A DNA stretch of 64,000 nucleotides from Enchytraeus crypticus. Its lineage: Eukaryota > Annelida > Clitellata > Enchytraeida > Enchytraeidae. How positions within the stretch are numbered: the first letter of the stretch is position 1; the number at the start of each line of letters is the position of its first letter. This document shows positions 13,950 through 32,135 of the stretch, one piece after another. The notes beneath the pieces were generated by a model, which saw nothing but the letters and a program-made list of their open reading frames with translations, was not told the DNA's origin and made no database searches. The DNA lies in contig CAJHZI010000737.1 in the NCBI GenBank assembly GCA_905160935.1, positions 656,001 to 720,000 on the forward strand. The letters are read 5' to 3'. Made by a program: the position numbers and the translations under genes.

Positions 13950-14075
13950 AAAGCTAAGGTTAACGTCAGTTTCCTCACTCGAAAGCGATGCCAGAGACGG
14001 GCTAGCCCAGGATTTGAACCCGCATCAACTGATTCGCGGTCGAGTATCTTACGGACTTCGCCACTGGCTCCAGCC
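13950..14075 (-). repeat. S1 SINE-like copy, GCTGGAGCC subtype
   Basis: Reverse copy with B box 'ggatttgaaccc' and both ends intact. Confidence 0.8.
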
Positions 14076-14579
14076 GGTAACTAGGTAACCAACTAGATGG
14101 AGCTAGTCGCTGTTTTGGTAGCCTTTATTTCTGATCAAATACATAGAACTACTACTACTGATAGAATAGACAAATTATTAATTATGTGCTGGTTATGTGT
14201 TTGACTGAAATATTTATTCTGATATGAATTCATGCCGTATATTACTTTGGACTTTTTATAACTTGTATGTAATATTGTAGTGGCGTGTGATTCTGAAATA
14301 AACTTTAACTCCCTCTAATTTAACACAGCGGAGGATTGAAATAATAACTCTTTTTAAAATGAAGTGTGACAATATTCACGAGTATTTGTGTTTGACAAGA
14401 TATAGAATAAAGAATTGCCCTATATCTTTGACGAAACTCAAATATTGTTGTTGTTGTTGTCAATTTTTGGTAACGCTGATTGACACTGCTGGCTCTGTAT
14501 TTTTCTAATAAATGGGATCTGATATATCGCTCAATACTTAGAAATTACTCCAAAAATAATATTTCGTTAAATTATTCAA

Positions 14580-14828
14580 TATTGTTTCGCTTATAGTGGA
14601 TATATGAGGTTGCAAAAATCGTTTTTAAATTTCTAATACTCGATTAAAGTACTTGGCGTATTTCAGAGTCCATTGCGTGTATTCTAGTAAGAAAACTGAA
14701 TAGCGTCGTTAGCAACCAACAAATTCCGACACTGCAAATGCATATCGACATTTCATTATGTACTCAAGAATAATAATTTCGTAATATTGCATGTTATTTT
14801 GTTTTCGTATTGATGACTGACAGTCAGA
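14580..14828 (+). promoter_or_regulatory. Putative promoter/5' UTR of the CCDC34-like gene
   Basis: AT-rich sequence directly upstream of the first ATG of the CCDC34-like gene. I see no clear TATA box or CpG-rich stretch. The assignment rests on position only. Confidence 0.25.
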
Positions 14829-17800
14829 ATGAGTGTTAGACCACGCCCTGTCACTGCCACATTCCCTCCATCCCCCCTCTACTCTCCTCCCCCTCGCTAT
14901 GATCACTACAACCTTTCCTCTGTTGAAAATTCCACCGAATCTCTCCTTTCAGTTCTCCGTCACAGCAGTTACGAGAGTCTTGGTCTTAATTCAGAGGCAT
15001 CGCGATCTCTGACTCGCCTGAATGGGGTTACGTCCGCTCGTGATGGGTATTGGTCAAGGAATGGTGGCAGACATTTGGTGTCTCAACCAATACGTGGAGG
15101 ATCATATGAGGGCTTGAGATCCGCTAGAAGTCATGGTAGTATTGCTGAAGAATCAGGCAGAAGTTCTGTTGATAAGAAAAGAAGTCATCAAGCTAAATCA
15201 ACATGTCAGAGGTTTGCTTATCTGCTGGCAATGTTTTTGTTGAACTTCATGTTTTGTTTGATTTTTATTTGCTATATTGGAGAGAGATTTATCCAAATTT
15301 TACTAATTGTAGAAGCCAACTGGCTCAGACACTGAAGACTATTTTGAGAGAATTTCACATTCCCGAGATAAAGCCTAATGTTTTAATTTTGGGTGTAGTA
15401 GAGGCATAGTCGATGTAATGCAACCATTGTCAGTTTTTCAACAATGTATTCTTTTATCTTCATTGCAGTCTGCATCCTAGAATATGTAGAATATATCTTA
15501 AGCCTTCCACATAGCTATTCAGCCTGTTCTCTCCTTTTAGAGAACAAATAAATCAGTTTCATTAATCAACTCTTAAAAATTTTGTTTCTTTTAATTCAGT
15601 TTTATAACTGTTATATTCTATTTATATTTTATTGGTAAGATGATGGTGTAGATTCTTTATTTAGCATCCAACTAGCATTCACGAATCTGGCAGGCTGGAG
15701 CTAGTGGCGATGTCAGTATGATAATCTACCGCAGATCACTATGCGCCGTGGCTGACATTGCTTTCAACTGAGGAAACTGACGTTAAAATTATCTTTTTAG
15801 CTTTCACGAACAACCTGCCTACTTCTGTGATGCATTTGCAAATTATATGTAGTACTCAGAGTCAGGGGCTCTCAAAGGTTTTTATTTACAGACAACAGAA
15901 TTAGAGTGCTACTCTAGTCCATAACAACATTGAGCAAATGTATGTCTTACAGCAGGCATTCTGGCGTAGTTCTGCCGGTAGATGAGTTCAATGAGGTGCC
16001 CGTCAGGTCAGCGTCTGCTCCGATCACTGCGCGACACCTGCGTAGAGCTTCTTCTGACAGATCGTCGGCAGCTGATCAGGAAAAAGAGAGGCAGGCTCGG
16101 AGAACGGCGTGGGAGGAATGGGTTGTCCTCAAGGCTAAGGAGCAGAGGCTGCGAGCAGAGGAAGAGGCTGAGAGGAAGAGAAAGAAAGAAGAGATTGCGG
16201 CTAGAGAGAAAGCAGAAAAAGAGAATAAACGTAAACAAGGAGAAGAGAAGGTCAAAGAGTGGCTGAATGAGAGGAAGCAAGCGGAGATGAAGCAAAAGCA
16301 AAAGCAGAAGGAGAAAATGCAGAAGAAATTGGAAGAGAAGGAGGAGAAGAAAATTAGAATAAATGCTGAATCTAAAGTTGCATTCCAGGTAATTATCTTT
16401 TGTATTCTGATGTTTTTCTTAGAAATGCATAGAGTTTGACTTCTGCTTCCTCATCCAATAATTATATATTGCTGTACTTCAATATTTATACATATTGATA
16501 CATGTGATCATATTGTTGAATGTGATCAGGTGTTGCAAGTGCATCTTTTAGTATTGAACTCGTATATAACTTACGTGTAAATTATAAGTTTGTAGAAGAT
16601 GGTAATAATAAAATAATTACCTGAATTATATTGAAATGATCAAGTATATTGATATCTATCACTTTTACTACCACATGTTTAAACCGTTAGGCAATTCCGT
16701 CCATTTCGCGTAACCAGTCCAGTGAATGTCCGAGATTTTTCTCTCAGATCAGCAAGACCAGTAGTACTCTACCTTATCTAGCTGGTTTGCTACTGATTCA
16801 TCATCTAATCTCATTTACTTGTCTTTGCTTTTGACATGATGAGCTAAATGACACTCATATGCCTCGTGAATTAATAAGCTGTGGTTTGAAAAACAATTAT
16901 GTCTAGCTATTCCAAATTGCTATAGCATTTAATCTTTTTGATCAACTAGTTCAAAATATGTGTCGCTGTATTTCTAGGCTTGGTTGAAGAAGAAGGAAGA
17001 AGAAGCTGCTACGAAAAAAGAAGCAGATAAAGCAAAGAAGGAGAAAGAAAAAGAGGAGAAGGAAGTTAAGAAGAAGCAGAATGATGAGAAATACAAGAAG
17101 TGGTTAGAACAAGCTCAGCATAGACCTAAGAGAAAACCTAAGGAAGCTAGCAGTGTGGCAGGTTAATATTTGATATATCTAGTTGACGTCATACTTCATT
17201 TATTTATTTTAAATAAAACTTTTAATTGAGATGTTAAGGGAGTAGTTACTAAGTATTAAGTATACTAATTACTACAGTTTAACAGTGAGGTTATTCTGTA
17301 AGTAATTTAATGCGCATGTTCTTGTATATTTCCTATTGGAATATTATCAACATTTGTTGAGTGTATGGGTATCTCCCCATCTTTCTGTTTATGTTTCTAT
17401 TTTTTCTCTTATGTCTCTTAAATTTTAAATTTACAGTTAAATGTCAGGTTCGTTGTACACATTCCTACTTACTGCTATCACTGCCCATTCTGCGCTACTG
17501 TGGCATTTAACATAGAGTGGCGATTTATAAATATACTTATTATTATTATTATTATTATCGCTGTCACTATTAACATTACTTTGATTAACATAATAATATC
17601 AGAATGTTAATATCCAGTCACTTCATTATTAAGCGTTAAGAACGCTAACGACTCTTATATATCTCCTGCATGTATTCTCTGCTTTGCCTTTCTGTTTCTC
17701 AAATCACTTGAGGGGTTCAACTTATTCCTAAGACTTTAACTTAATGTTAGCTCTATAGTGTTCTAGTACAAGTACCAGCTGTGATGAACTTATTCTGTAC

Positions 17801-18684
17801 CACCGGTACTGGGTTAACTGGGGTTCTAGTGCAGTAATGAACTAGTGGTCAATTTATACTGTATCACTGATACAGGGTTAACTACGGTTCTGGTACTGTT
17901 ATTAGCTATAGATTAACTTATACTGTACCACCCGTACTGAGTTAACTATGGTTCTGGTACTGTTATTAGCTATAGATTAACTTATACTGTACCACCAGTA
18001 CTGAGTTAACTAGGGTTCTGGTGCAGTTATTAACTATAGGTTAACTTATTCTGTACCACCGGTACTGGGTTATCAAGGATTATTGTAAAGTAACATTTAG
18101 GGCTAACTTATCCTTGGCGGCTGAATTGCTTGTTTGCTTTTCTTATATGCACTCTAATTATAATTAGAGTGCAGTTGATAAAGAAAAGCAAGCAAGCAAT
18201 TAAAAAAGCAAGAAATAAAGATTTCTGTGCAATCTTTAGAGAATCAATATTCTAGAATACATAATGATTTACATATAATAATTTTTTTCTCGGTTGATTG
18301 TCTCGATAGTAATTAAACGATCAATTTATTGTATTTATTACAGTTTTGCGATGATGATATTATATATTTGTATTTATACTAATATTTGTATACCAATAAC
18401 CCTGGTACATATAGAACATAATTATATATAAAGTGAGGACTTGATTCATTGCTCATATTTTAACAGGTTTCTATGATGAAGACATGTACCCTCCACCCAG
18501 CTTCGTTAACCCCATACCTTGGCATCACATAGAAGTACCAATCATGCCTGACTCGCCCATCGTTGGTAAGAGCAGCAGAAGAAGAGGTTCCACCTCTGCA
18601 GCGGCTGAAGCTAATCGACGGTGGAGGCCCGGCAGTGGGGCGGGTAGACGACCATTCAGTGCACAGAGAAACAGACGTGCTTGA
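14829..18684 (+). CDS. CCDC34: CCDC34-like coiled-coil protein, 4 exons
   Basis: Exons 14829-15211, 15953-16388, 16978-17161 and 18467-18684 join in frame to 406 codons with GT-AG introns (donors AGAG|gtttgc, CCAG|gtaatt, GCAG|gttaat). The first ~125 residues are Ser/Arg-rich and probably disordered. Exons 2-3 encode a long charged Glu/Lys/Arg helix punctuated by Trp motifs (WEEWVVLK, VKEWLNER, AWLKKKE, YKKWLEQAQ). Exon 4 has a GFYDEDMYPPPSFVNPIPW tail. The spaced EW/KW motifs, the KWLEQAQHRPKRK segment and the FVNPIPW tail match my memory of vertebrate CCDC34, which is linked to cilia and sperm flagella. Start: first ATG of the open first exon. Exon 1 is the least certain part, because its sequence is not conserved in what I recall of the family. 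The rest is solid. Confidence 0.85.
15694..15811 (+). repeat. S1 SINE-like copy in CCDC34-like intron 1
   Basis: Head gctggagctagtggcgatgt and core 'gaggaaactgacgttaa'; the B-box region is deleted. Confidence 0.75.
16615..16775 (-). repeat. S2 SINE-like copy in CCDC34-like intron 2
   Basis: Reverse 3' half: 'tgatatctatcacttttact', 'ccgttaggcaattccgtcca', 'ctctcagatcagcaaga'. Confidence 0.75.
17750..18085. repeat. About 64-bp tandem repeat in CCDC34-like intron 3
   Basis: About five diverged units, each with a 'ggttctggtactgttatta' segment, 'cttatactgtaccacc' and 'gtactgagttaact'. The two middle units are nearly identical. It lies wholly inside intron 3. Confidence 0.8.
18124..18201. repeat. 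78-bp inverted repeat with a 24-bp perfect palindrome
   Basis: The centre, 18149-18172, is a perfect palindrome (gcactctaatta and its complement). The outer arms (aattgcttgtttgcttttctt against aagaaaagcaagcaagcaatt) pair with one mismatch, across short unpaired stretches beside the centre. Transcribed RNA could fold into one long hairpin inside CCDC34-like intron 3. Confidence 0.85.
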
Positions 18685-18867
18685 GCTGTAGGTAGACATT
18701 AGACCAATGACAAATATCGTATTGTTTATTTTCTAAATTTCATCTAATCTAACCCTAATTCCATTAATATAGCCGTAATTCCATTCAAATTAAACCCTAA
18801 CCCTATCCGTTATCATAAATCTAATTCTTAACTATATTTAATTTAATAACATTTATGCACCTAACTA

Positions 18868-18875
18868 AATAAACA
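18868..18875 (+). terminator. Possible polyadenylation signal of the CCDC34-like gene
   Basis: AATAAA in 'ctaaataaac', about 190 bases after the stop codon. It is the first good candidate downstream, but no cleavage evidence is available. Confidence 0.35.
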
Positions 18876-19854
18876 ATTATGATTTTTGTCATTGATCTAA
18901 TGTCTATCTGAGCTGTAGTGCTGCCATACGTAGGCTACTATTAATTTTATTCAGTTTTATATTTTAATTGTAAACTGTCGTTAGATTGGTTTTATGCTTT
19001 GATTGCACATGGTCGTAAACTTTAGTGATATTTTATGTGCGGGTACATAAGTGAGTGTGCCCATGTAAATACGCTCAAATTGAAGCTACCTTATAGAGTT
19101 TTCACAGTTTGTTAGATTGTAAATATTTCAGTGCTTGACTAAATCATAAGAGTTCGACCATAAAATGCTTGGAGCAGCCGTATTTGCTTTTATCAGTGTA
19201 ATGTTATTCCTGGATTGATAGATTTTAAAGATTGACCTAAGATCTTATTAAAACCTCTGTCTTCAAGTTGAACTTCTACGTAGCAGCCATCTTGATGTAA
19301 GAAAATAGTTAATCCTCAATGTTAGCCTATTTAATTTTAAGATAGATTACATGATGAATGTTGACTACTGAATGAGTAGTTCATTTTGGTGGCTTTTGGC
19401 AACGGTTTTTACACACTGAGTGTCATAGAAGGCGTTAAAATAAATATGAATTGTGTATTTGCTAATGCATCAAGGTGCATATTTGAAATATGATATTTCT
19501 AAGCAGAAGTTTGCTGTCACGCACACTAGAGAGCACTGTATAGACCTACAAGCTGATCCCACCTTTACCGAAAATCCTATTGTTGCTGTTTGCTTAGCTT
19601 CTGTTTCGTTGATTTTCAATATCCTATCAAGCTCTTTAGTCGCCTCGTACTACACGTGTGCTATATAGATGCAGAAGACAGCAAATATATTATAAATCAA
19701 ATAGCTTATAGTACATGAACCCGAGTTTATCCATAGTTGCGTAGCAGAAAATCATGTTCTTGATGTATTAAACTGAAAATTAAACAGGGAAAATATTATC
19801 AAATCTTTTCAAATATTATTTTACTTAAAACGCATACACTTTCCCGTATTGTGT

Positions 19855-20140
19855 TCGGGTTGTTTGAAGAATAGACCCACTGGTAACTGCACGTGTTGTA
19901 GAAGGCGATTAATGCACGAAGTTCCAAACCAACGTCAGAAAGGGCTGATTGGTGAGCGCTAGGCTCCAGAAGTTGCTACAAAACTATAGAAAATGAATGG
20001 AAGAGATTGTAAGAAATTGACTGGTGATATGGTATGGGACACAGAAGAATGGAGAAGGTCTATTCGTATCCCGACCCTAGTTAAACTGGGATTAAAAGGA
20101 ATATGATGATGATGACGTTGATGATGATGATAATGCATTC
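19855..20140 (+). repeat. S3 interspersed repeat, full-length copy with (ATG)n tail
   Basis: 'aatagacccactggtaactg', 'ggtgagcgctaggctccaga', 'tatggtatgggacacagaag', 'tattcgtatcccgaccctag', 'ttaaactgggattaaaagga', ending (tgatga)n. It shares order and ends with the copy at 31826-32135. Likely a SINE or a LINE 3' end; the tail repeat is its signature. Confidence 0.75.
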
Positions 20141-20280
20141 GTTGTAACTTCTACACTTAGGTTGTATGTCTAATAAATTTAACATCGAAGTTCCCCGATA
20201 ATAAAAATATTTCCTACAAATATTTAATTCCATTTGTAATAATAGTTTTAATAAATAAATGACAGATACTTTTCCACGAT

Positions 20281-21909
20281 TTTATTATAAAATATGGCAC
20301 ATAAAAGCACAAATATATTAAAATTTACAAAATCAATCTCCTTTTCTTGTATTTTAAAATATGCATGACTAGCTTGATAAAGCAGTCTTTCATAAAGTTA
20401 ACTATTTACTAATCTTTACAGATTATCAATGTCTGGACTAATGATCACGTATTCCTGACCAATCTTGATCAACTGAACAGATTACTTTTAACTATGTGCA
20501 TATGCTGGCAAACCTTCGATGATTCTTATACAATCTATGGTCAATCTTTAAAAAACTGCCACAAGGCAAAGCCTATTTAATCTAAAAATAATAGCAGTAT
20601 ACATGTATCTAATGATAATTTAAGAAAATCACGTCTAATTACAACTATAATTAAATTTAATCTTCTACAAAGTAGCTATAGAGCCATGAAAATATGCAGC
20701 ACGGAATACACAAACTGTAGTTTGTCTGATTAATAGTTGATTAAAACTCTAAATACGCGTTATAAGAACAGCTCTATATAACTTGAGCAGCACTGTTTTT
20801 GATTCTCTTTGTCACACACGCTGTGCTCAAGGCAAGACTTGAGCACTAGCAGGACAGTGCCACTGACTAGAAGAGCTTATGACAGACTGACGAGAAGCTC
20901 TGGAACAGTTATACATTGCGCATACTTTCATAGACTCAACCGCTAAATCACATAAACTACTGGTAGACACATGCGACACAAAGCCACTAGATACGCATGC
21001 TAAGAATTTGTCTAATTAAAACGAAGCTTCTAATAAACTCTCTTTACAGTAGCGGTTATAATGAATGTTAAAGGATATTAAACTGCAGCACATAAAACAG
21101 TGCTACATCAAACCAAAAACGGCGCTTCATATAGTGTTAAATCTTACCTAGAGCGTACAATCACAAAGAATTATCTAACACAAGGACAACTCAAGACAGT
21201 TCAATTGAATCTAACAGGAGATCCTCGAGATCTGTTCTATCCAAATATTTAAAAATAACTGAGATCCTAGTTGTTAACTATGTACTGAAAATCAGTCAAT
21301 TGAATATAAACTTCACACAAGGGAAACATTAAAAAAGCTTAGTTGTTAACTAATGTTCAAGCCCTGTCGACACTAAGATCACAATACGACTCTACAAGAA
21401 AACTCATCGAGGAGCGGCTACGCACATCAAAACTGGTAAAATGTACACATTTACAGCCTTGACATAAAACTAAGATAATTATATGATCAAATAAAAACCT
21501 GTCATCTGGCAGTACTCAATTACTTAATTAATATAATAGTATACAATATAAAATGCTTTAAATTACACAATTACAAGAATAGAATAGAAGCAGTTCAGCC
21601 ACACTCAACTCGGCCTCAACTTCAAATAGTCCGGAAGCAGCGTGCTCTTATATCATATAAATATCTGTGCACTAGTAATACATCGTAGGATTACAGTCTA
21701 TATGCGCGTAACCTAAAGCTCATCATCCGCATTAAACCATATAACTTTACAATCTGCAGGCTGGTGAATTTCAGTTCAATACTTTTAGCTAAAACAGCTA
21801 AACGATTTCTTGATTCACTTCTCAAGTCCTGTTTCTCGACTGCTGGAGATGTTACAGGTTCACGAGTGACTCATCGCACGGAAGAGAAGGCAGAATGTTC
21901 TAGAATGTT
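20281..21909 (-). other. Probable 3' UTR of cathepsin gene A
   Basis: About 1.6 kb after the stop codon with no repeat family or coding frame, ending at an AATAAA (minus strand, 20281-20286). A similar spacing (about 1.7 kb to an AATAAA at 36626-36631) follows gene B. The assignment is by position only. Confidence 0.4.
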
Positions 21910-27672
<5,763 letters not shown>

Positions 27673-28222
27673 AGTGTCTACAAACCAATCAATTTAATTA
27701 ATACAATTAATTTATTTCGATGAACAAACATGCCTGACGAAACGCATACACAACACAGAATCCTCATGATAACCGAGTAACAAGTTTACATTCTATTTCA
27801 CTTCTAATTGAAGGCAAAGAAAATAAACTAAAACCTATCTTACAAACTTTCAACATTTGCATTCTGCATAAGCCATTATTATATGTTTAGTAAATATGCT
27901 ATTTTCAAAATAATAATGCGCAGATACCTAACTGTATACAATATAGTAAACTATGGTCAATTAAATTAAATGAAGAACTCATTATAACAGTTGTACACAT
28001 ATCTCTAACAATAAAACAATAGACGACATACATTCAAAATAGGCACATTTAATTTTACATAATTAAAATTATAATATTTATAAGGCTTTCAATAGTATCA
28101 CTAGTAGTATCCGACGTGAATTTAAAATAATTGTAACCTTAAAATTATCAATTTTTAAATCCACAGAAAAAAAGAAAAGCATATAAAAACTAAAACAAGA
28201 GTTAAACAGATACAAACTCTAC

Positions 28223-28330
28223 CTTAATCGACGAAAATTTACGCAAATTCGATGATATGCTGACGATAGATGTTAATAAGATTACAAAACGACTGTGTAT
28301 GCTCTTCTCTGTGTTAATTTGAACAATGAA
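28223..28330 (-). other. Non-coding leader exon of cathepsin gene A (5' boundary approximate)
   Basis: The minus strand reads TTAAG|gtagag with the exon ending at 28223. The coding exon begins at 27677, after 'tttgtag', five bases before the ATG. Genes B and C have the same short acceptor-ATG spacing (ACAAC and ACAAT before ATG), which implies a separate leader exon in all three. The true transcription start is not visible. Confidence 0.5.
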
Positions 28331-28525
28331 ATCTGCTCTGCCTAACCGAGTAGTTCGTTCCTTTTATCAAAACTAAATGTAAACAAAACCCCAAGTCATA
28401 AGATGTAGGGTCAGTGGGTCATGTGCGCTTATATCTTGCATAGGCTCATCAATTGTTATTCGTTGTTTCAATTTGCGTCGAAACAATGTCAATTATTCAT
28501 GTAGTTTTCGCGGCATCACATGACT
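28331..28525 (-). promoter_or_regulatory. Putative promoter of cathepsin gene A
   Basis: Region upstream of the leader exon. It contains E-box cores CATGTG (28420-28425) and CACATG (about 28513), echoing the E-box pair found in the promoters of B and C, but without the long conserved block those two share. Confidence 0.35.
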
Positions 28526-30039
28526 CAAATTTAACGTATATAATTAACTAATTTAGTTACTAGTTATTCACAGAAGTAGCACTCAAATATTAAAACACCT
28601 ATTACTATCTATCTTGGAAAGTTGTGACTAATTAATTGAAAAATACAGTGTTATTCACATTATTGAAAACTGTTTTAGTATTTATTTTGTTTTAACTTAT
28701 TTTGTATATTTATTACTTGCAATTATTATTTATCGTTTGTTAAAACTACTGGTTGCTTGGATTTATAAATATTTGTTATTTACTTTAATTACTTTCTGAA
28801 CTCTTACTGATAAACGGATCTATTGAAGATCGCTGTCTGTCTGTAAGCTACATTATTGAAGGCTAGCGATGAGTAACAGGCACCTGCTCTTTACTCAGTA
28901 TTTTTAAATCCGCTGAAGTACAAAAACTATTTCTCTAAAATGGCTATGGTGTTCAAGCATATCGATGTCGATAATAAATCTGGCCAATGCTCTGCAAATG
29001 ACAGGTCCAAGGTACACATTCCTGCTCATAGTCTAATGTCAAGCTCTATAATATAGTGCAATTCTCTCTTTCTGTATAGAACTATGTAATATACTTCATC
29101 TTTGGACTGGTTTTCGGAAGACTTATAAGCCTAGAATTTTAGCCAGCTATTGTTTATTTAATTTCGTACATTAACTTAACTTTAGACAGTCCTCCATGGT
29201 GAAAGATATGCAGGTATATGAAGGTCATCTTTCATTGTTTTGCCTCTAAATCCACAAATAAGCTAGATTCCAATATTTATGAATCAAACATTTGTACAAT
29301 TTTTGTTTCGTTTGTAAATTTTTTTCAACTGATGCACACAACAAAGGAATTTACAGTGGATCTAAGATTTTATCGCTTTACTTTTTAACTATTGAATGCT
29401 GTTGGTTATAGTTGTCTTTGATAATAATAAACTTTAGGAAAAATCGCAGATATACAAATTATCTGATTAGTCCTTCATATAAAGAAATATATAGGCCCAT
29501 AGTTGATTTAGTGAAAATTCGAATGAAAGTAAAATTTGACTCAAAGTATATAATACTATATGGATGCATGATTTCTGACCTAGCTAATTCTGAATTTAAA
29601 TCACATCTGTAATCTGTCTACAGTATGTTAAGTACATGACCTGTTTGCATTCTTTTATTTTGTTGTAATATGAAGTGCAGTATGTCTTAAATAAATAATG
29701 ACGCTAAAGAAAATTAAAAGATAATGCAGAGTCTAAATAAGCTACTACATGCAGCCGAGGTCAAGCTGAACCAATGAAAATCAAATATACACGACATAGC
29801 GGCCTTGCGCTTCTCACAACAAGCTTAATCAACTCCGCTTAATTTAATTAACTTTAATCTAGATCACATTACATGACCAATTAGCAATGACGTAGCGAGG
29901 GCAATTAATAGGCTATATTTCGGTGTATCAGTTGTTCACGTGACATTGAGGAAGGCATGGGGAAAGCACATCAGAAGTCATATTTTCTAAGCTATAGGCT
30001 ACATCAGTTATGGATAGGGCATATGTAGGCCTATAAGGG

Positions 30040-30195
30040 AAAAAGTTAGAGGAAGACCAAGACATGTGATATTAGCTGATATGATAACAAACTCATATAT
30101 AGGCTGCAGATGAAAAGGAAGGCTGAGAATATAATTGATTTAAGTTTTATATGCCATGGGCCTGCCGTTAGGCTGTGCCCTGGAAGAAGAAGGGC
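30040..30195 (+). mobile_element. Diverged LINE 3' tail copy
   Basis: 'aagttagaggaagacc', 'gcagatgaaaaggaaggctga' and 'atgccatgggcctgccgtta'. The 3' end reads gaagaagaag. Confidence 0.55.
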
Positions 30196-30293
30196 CTATA
30201 TAAATTTTGTGAAAGGATTATAACTTATTCATCTATGGAGAGATTTTACGGAACATAAAAGCAGACTGAGAGTATGAATATGTACCTTGGACC

Positions 30294-30549
30294 CAGGGAC
30301 GGATAGAGAGATATTTTTAACTAATAAGGGTTCACATTTTATTCCGCCCACGCCTTCGCCGGGACAAAGTTCAGCTTTTTAACTTCCACGTGTTTTTGCT
30401 CTTATGTTGACACCTGCATATTTTAATAGACCTAAAAATTTCAAATAGTTACATGCAGTTAGCTTCAAACATAACTAATAGAAGTTTTCTTGGCGGGCCT
30501 AAGGGGGTGGTGGGCCCCCTGACCCCTCCCACTCTGGATCCCCCCACTG
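30294..30549. mobile_element. hAT-type MITE with near-perfect 8-bp target duplication
   Basis: Starts CAGGGACGGATAGAGAG and ends CTCTGGATCCCCCCACTG (inverted, imperfect). Flanks CTTGGACC (30286-30293) and CTTGGTCC (30550-30557) match at 7 of 8 bases. 256 bp with a GC-rich right half (gggccccctgacccctccc) unlike its surroundings. Confidence 0.75.
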
Positions 30550-30769
30550 CTTGGTCCTGCCATTTGTCGTAATACTACAAAAATATTTCGCCAATAAGTA
30601 GTCAGATTTAATAGTTTGCTTTAAAAATTAAAAATATTTGTAATCGGTTTTCCTGATTATTATATATTTATCTCCTTAATTCAATTTAGGTAGTAACTAC
30701 ATCCTTCAAATTTACGTATTAAGATATATATTATTAAGGTATAATATAGATCTATAGATAATATATATA

Positions 30770-30813
30770 ATATATATATACGTGTTTATGTATGTATGTA
30801 TGTACATTGTATG

Positions 30814-30877
<64 letters not shown>

Positions 30878-30922
30878 TGTATATATATATACTGTATATA
30901 TATACGTGTATAATTATGTATA

Positions 30923-30961
<39 letters not shown>

Positions 30962-31050
30962 ATACGTATTCGGTAGCGCTGGAAAAGTTACGTGATGATG
31001 ATTATGATGATGATGATCATCATCATCATCATCATCATGATTAGGATGCG
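30770..31050. repeat. (TA)n tract followed by an ATG/CAT inverted repeat
   Basis: Long imperfect (ta)n to 30960, then (tgatga)n meeting (tcatca)n at about 31015, which can fold into a hairpin. A similar meeting point is at 31829-31872. Confidence 0.85.
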
Positions 31051-31499
31051 CTATACGCGTTTGATTACGGCGCCATTACACCATGCTTGATTGTTTATAA
31101 CTTTATAGGCATGCCTTGAACTTAAAAACCTTGGACGCAGTACTGCTTCGAATCGAGCTGAAATCACGCACAAGAGTTTATGATGCTGCGGTCCGGCTTA
31201 AGCGCATGCAGCCAATTTGCGTAGTTTTTCATAGAAATTGCCTTGATCGCAATCAACAAGGTTTTGTACTTCAGTTAAAGCATAACTTAACAAATATCGC
31301 TGCCATCGATCATGTTGAGCGAGCTTGTGGTTGAATTTGACAATAGAACAATGTGTCCTCAATTGGGTATGGAATTCAGCAAGGATTAGTTTACATGAAA
31401 AAAGTTAGGCTAATTAAAAGTTAGGCTAATTAAAAGTTAGGCTGAAAAATTAAATAGTCGCTCTTTACATGTATACTGTATAACTATTATATTTGAAAG

Positions 31500-31625
31500 T
31501 CCCAGAAGAGTAGGCCCTAGTGGTTAGAGGCGAAAGGTTCGTGAAGTTTAAATGACAGATCCTTCGGTAAATTGAACTCTCGTGGGTTCGATCCCCACCC
31601 GAGCTGTTCTGAGAGTATAATCTCA
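31500..31625 (+). repeat. S2 SINE-like copy, tRNA-like head
   Basis: A box-like tagtggttagaggc and B box gggttcgatcccc show the tRNA-derived 5' head of this family. The 3' half is missing or diverged. Confidence 0.7.
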
Positions 31626-31825
31626 GTCGCGTTACGGTCATAATGCATGAAGTCTCAATGATAAATTCGTTTAAAATTGTCATTATACATTTAGATGTAA
31701 ATTAGACAACAGATTCGGCCGATCCTGCGATATTAAAACTTGACTAAATAATTAAAGAAATTTTTCTATTTCTGTCGTTCTTTGGAATTTGAGTATTGTT
31801 GCGAAAGTATACGAACTATCATCAC

Positions 31826-32135
31826 GTTCATGATGATGATGATGATCATCATCATGATCATCATCATCATCTTCCTTTTAATCCCAGTTTAACTAGGGTA
31901 GGGATACGAATAAACCTTCTCCTCTATGTCCCATACCATATCATGACATCAGTCAATCCCCTTTTTTCATTTCATTTTTGAAAAATTTGTAGCAATTTCT
32001 GGAGCCTAGGCGCTCACCAACCGAATGCACTTTCGGACATTGGTTGGTTACGACACGTGCAGTCACCGGTTGATCTATCCTTCAAACTGCGTGTGGGACT
32101 CCGATCTGTCGTAGTTGTGAGGCTCTCTGCGATTA
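31826..32135 (-). repeat. S3 interspersed repeat, full-length reverse copy
   Basis: (catcat)n head in this orientation, then 'taatcccagtttaactaggg', 'gtcccataccatatcatgac', 'tggagcctaggcgctcacc', 'acacgtgcagtcaccggtt'. Confidence 0.75.

Larger units (their letters stand above)
7670..14825. other. Intergenic stretch without genes
   Basis: Apart from the repeats listed, no frame has family motifs or coding-like composition. At 9145-9165 a lone 'cagggtgtccaaaaattta' resembles one end of a mariner-type element, but no partner end was found. (AAT)n lies at 12003-12090. Confidence 0.45.
18685..20280. other. Region between the CCDC34-like gene and cathepsin A
   Basis: Holds the CCDC34-like 3' end and one S3 copy. 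A 71-codon open frame at 19453-19668 has a hydrophobic C-terminus but no recognisable family, and its start context is poor. Confidence 0.4.

Noticed and set aside
16008-16301. Minus-strand 97-codon frame
   Set aside because: Antisense of the CCDC34-like coiled-coil exon.
19453-19668. 71-codon frame with a hydrophobic tail
   Set aside because: No family motif, no splice or start support, and intergenic AT-rich context.
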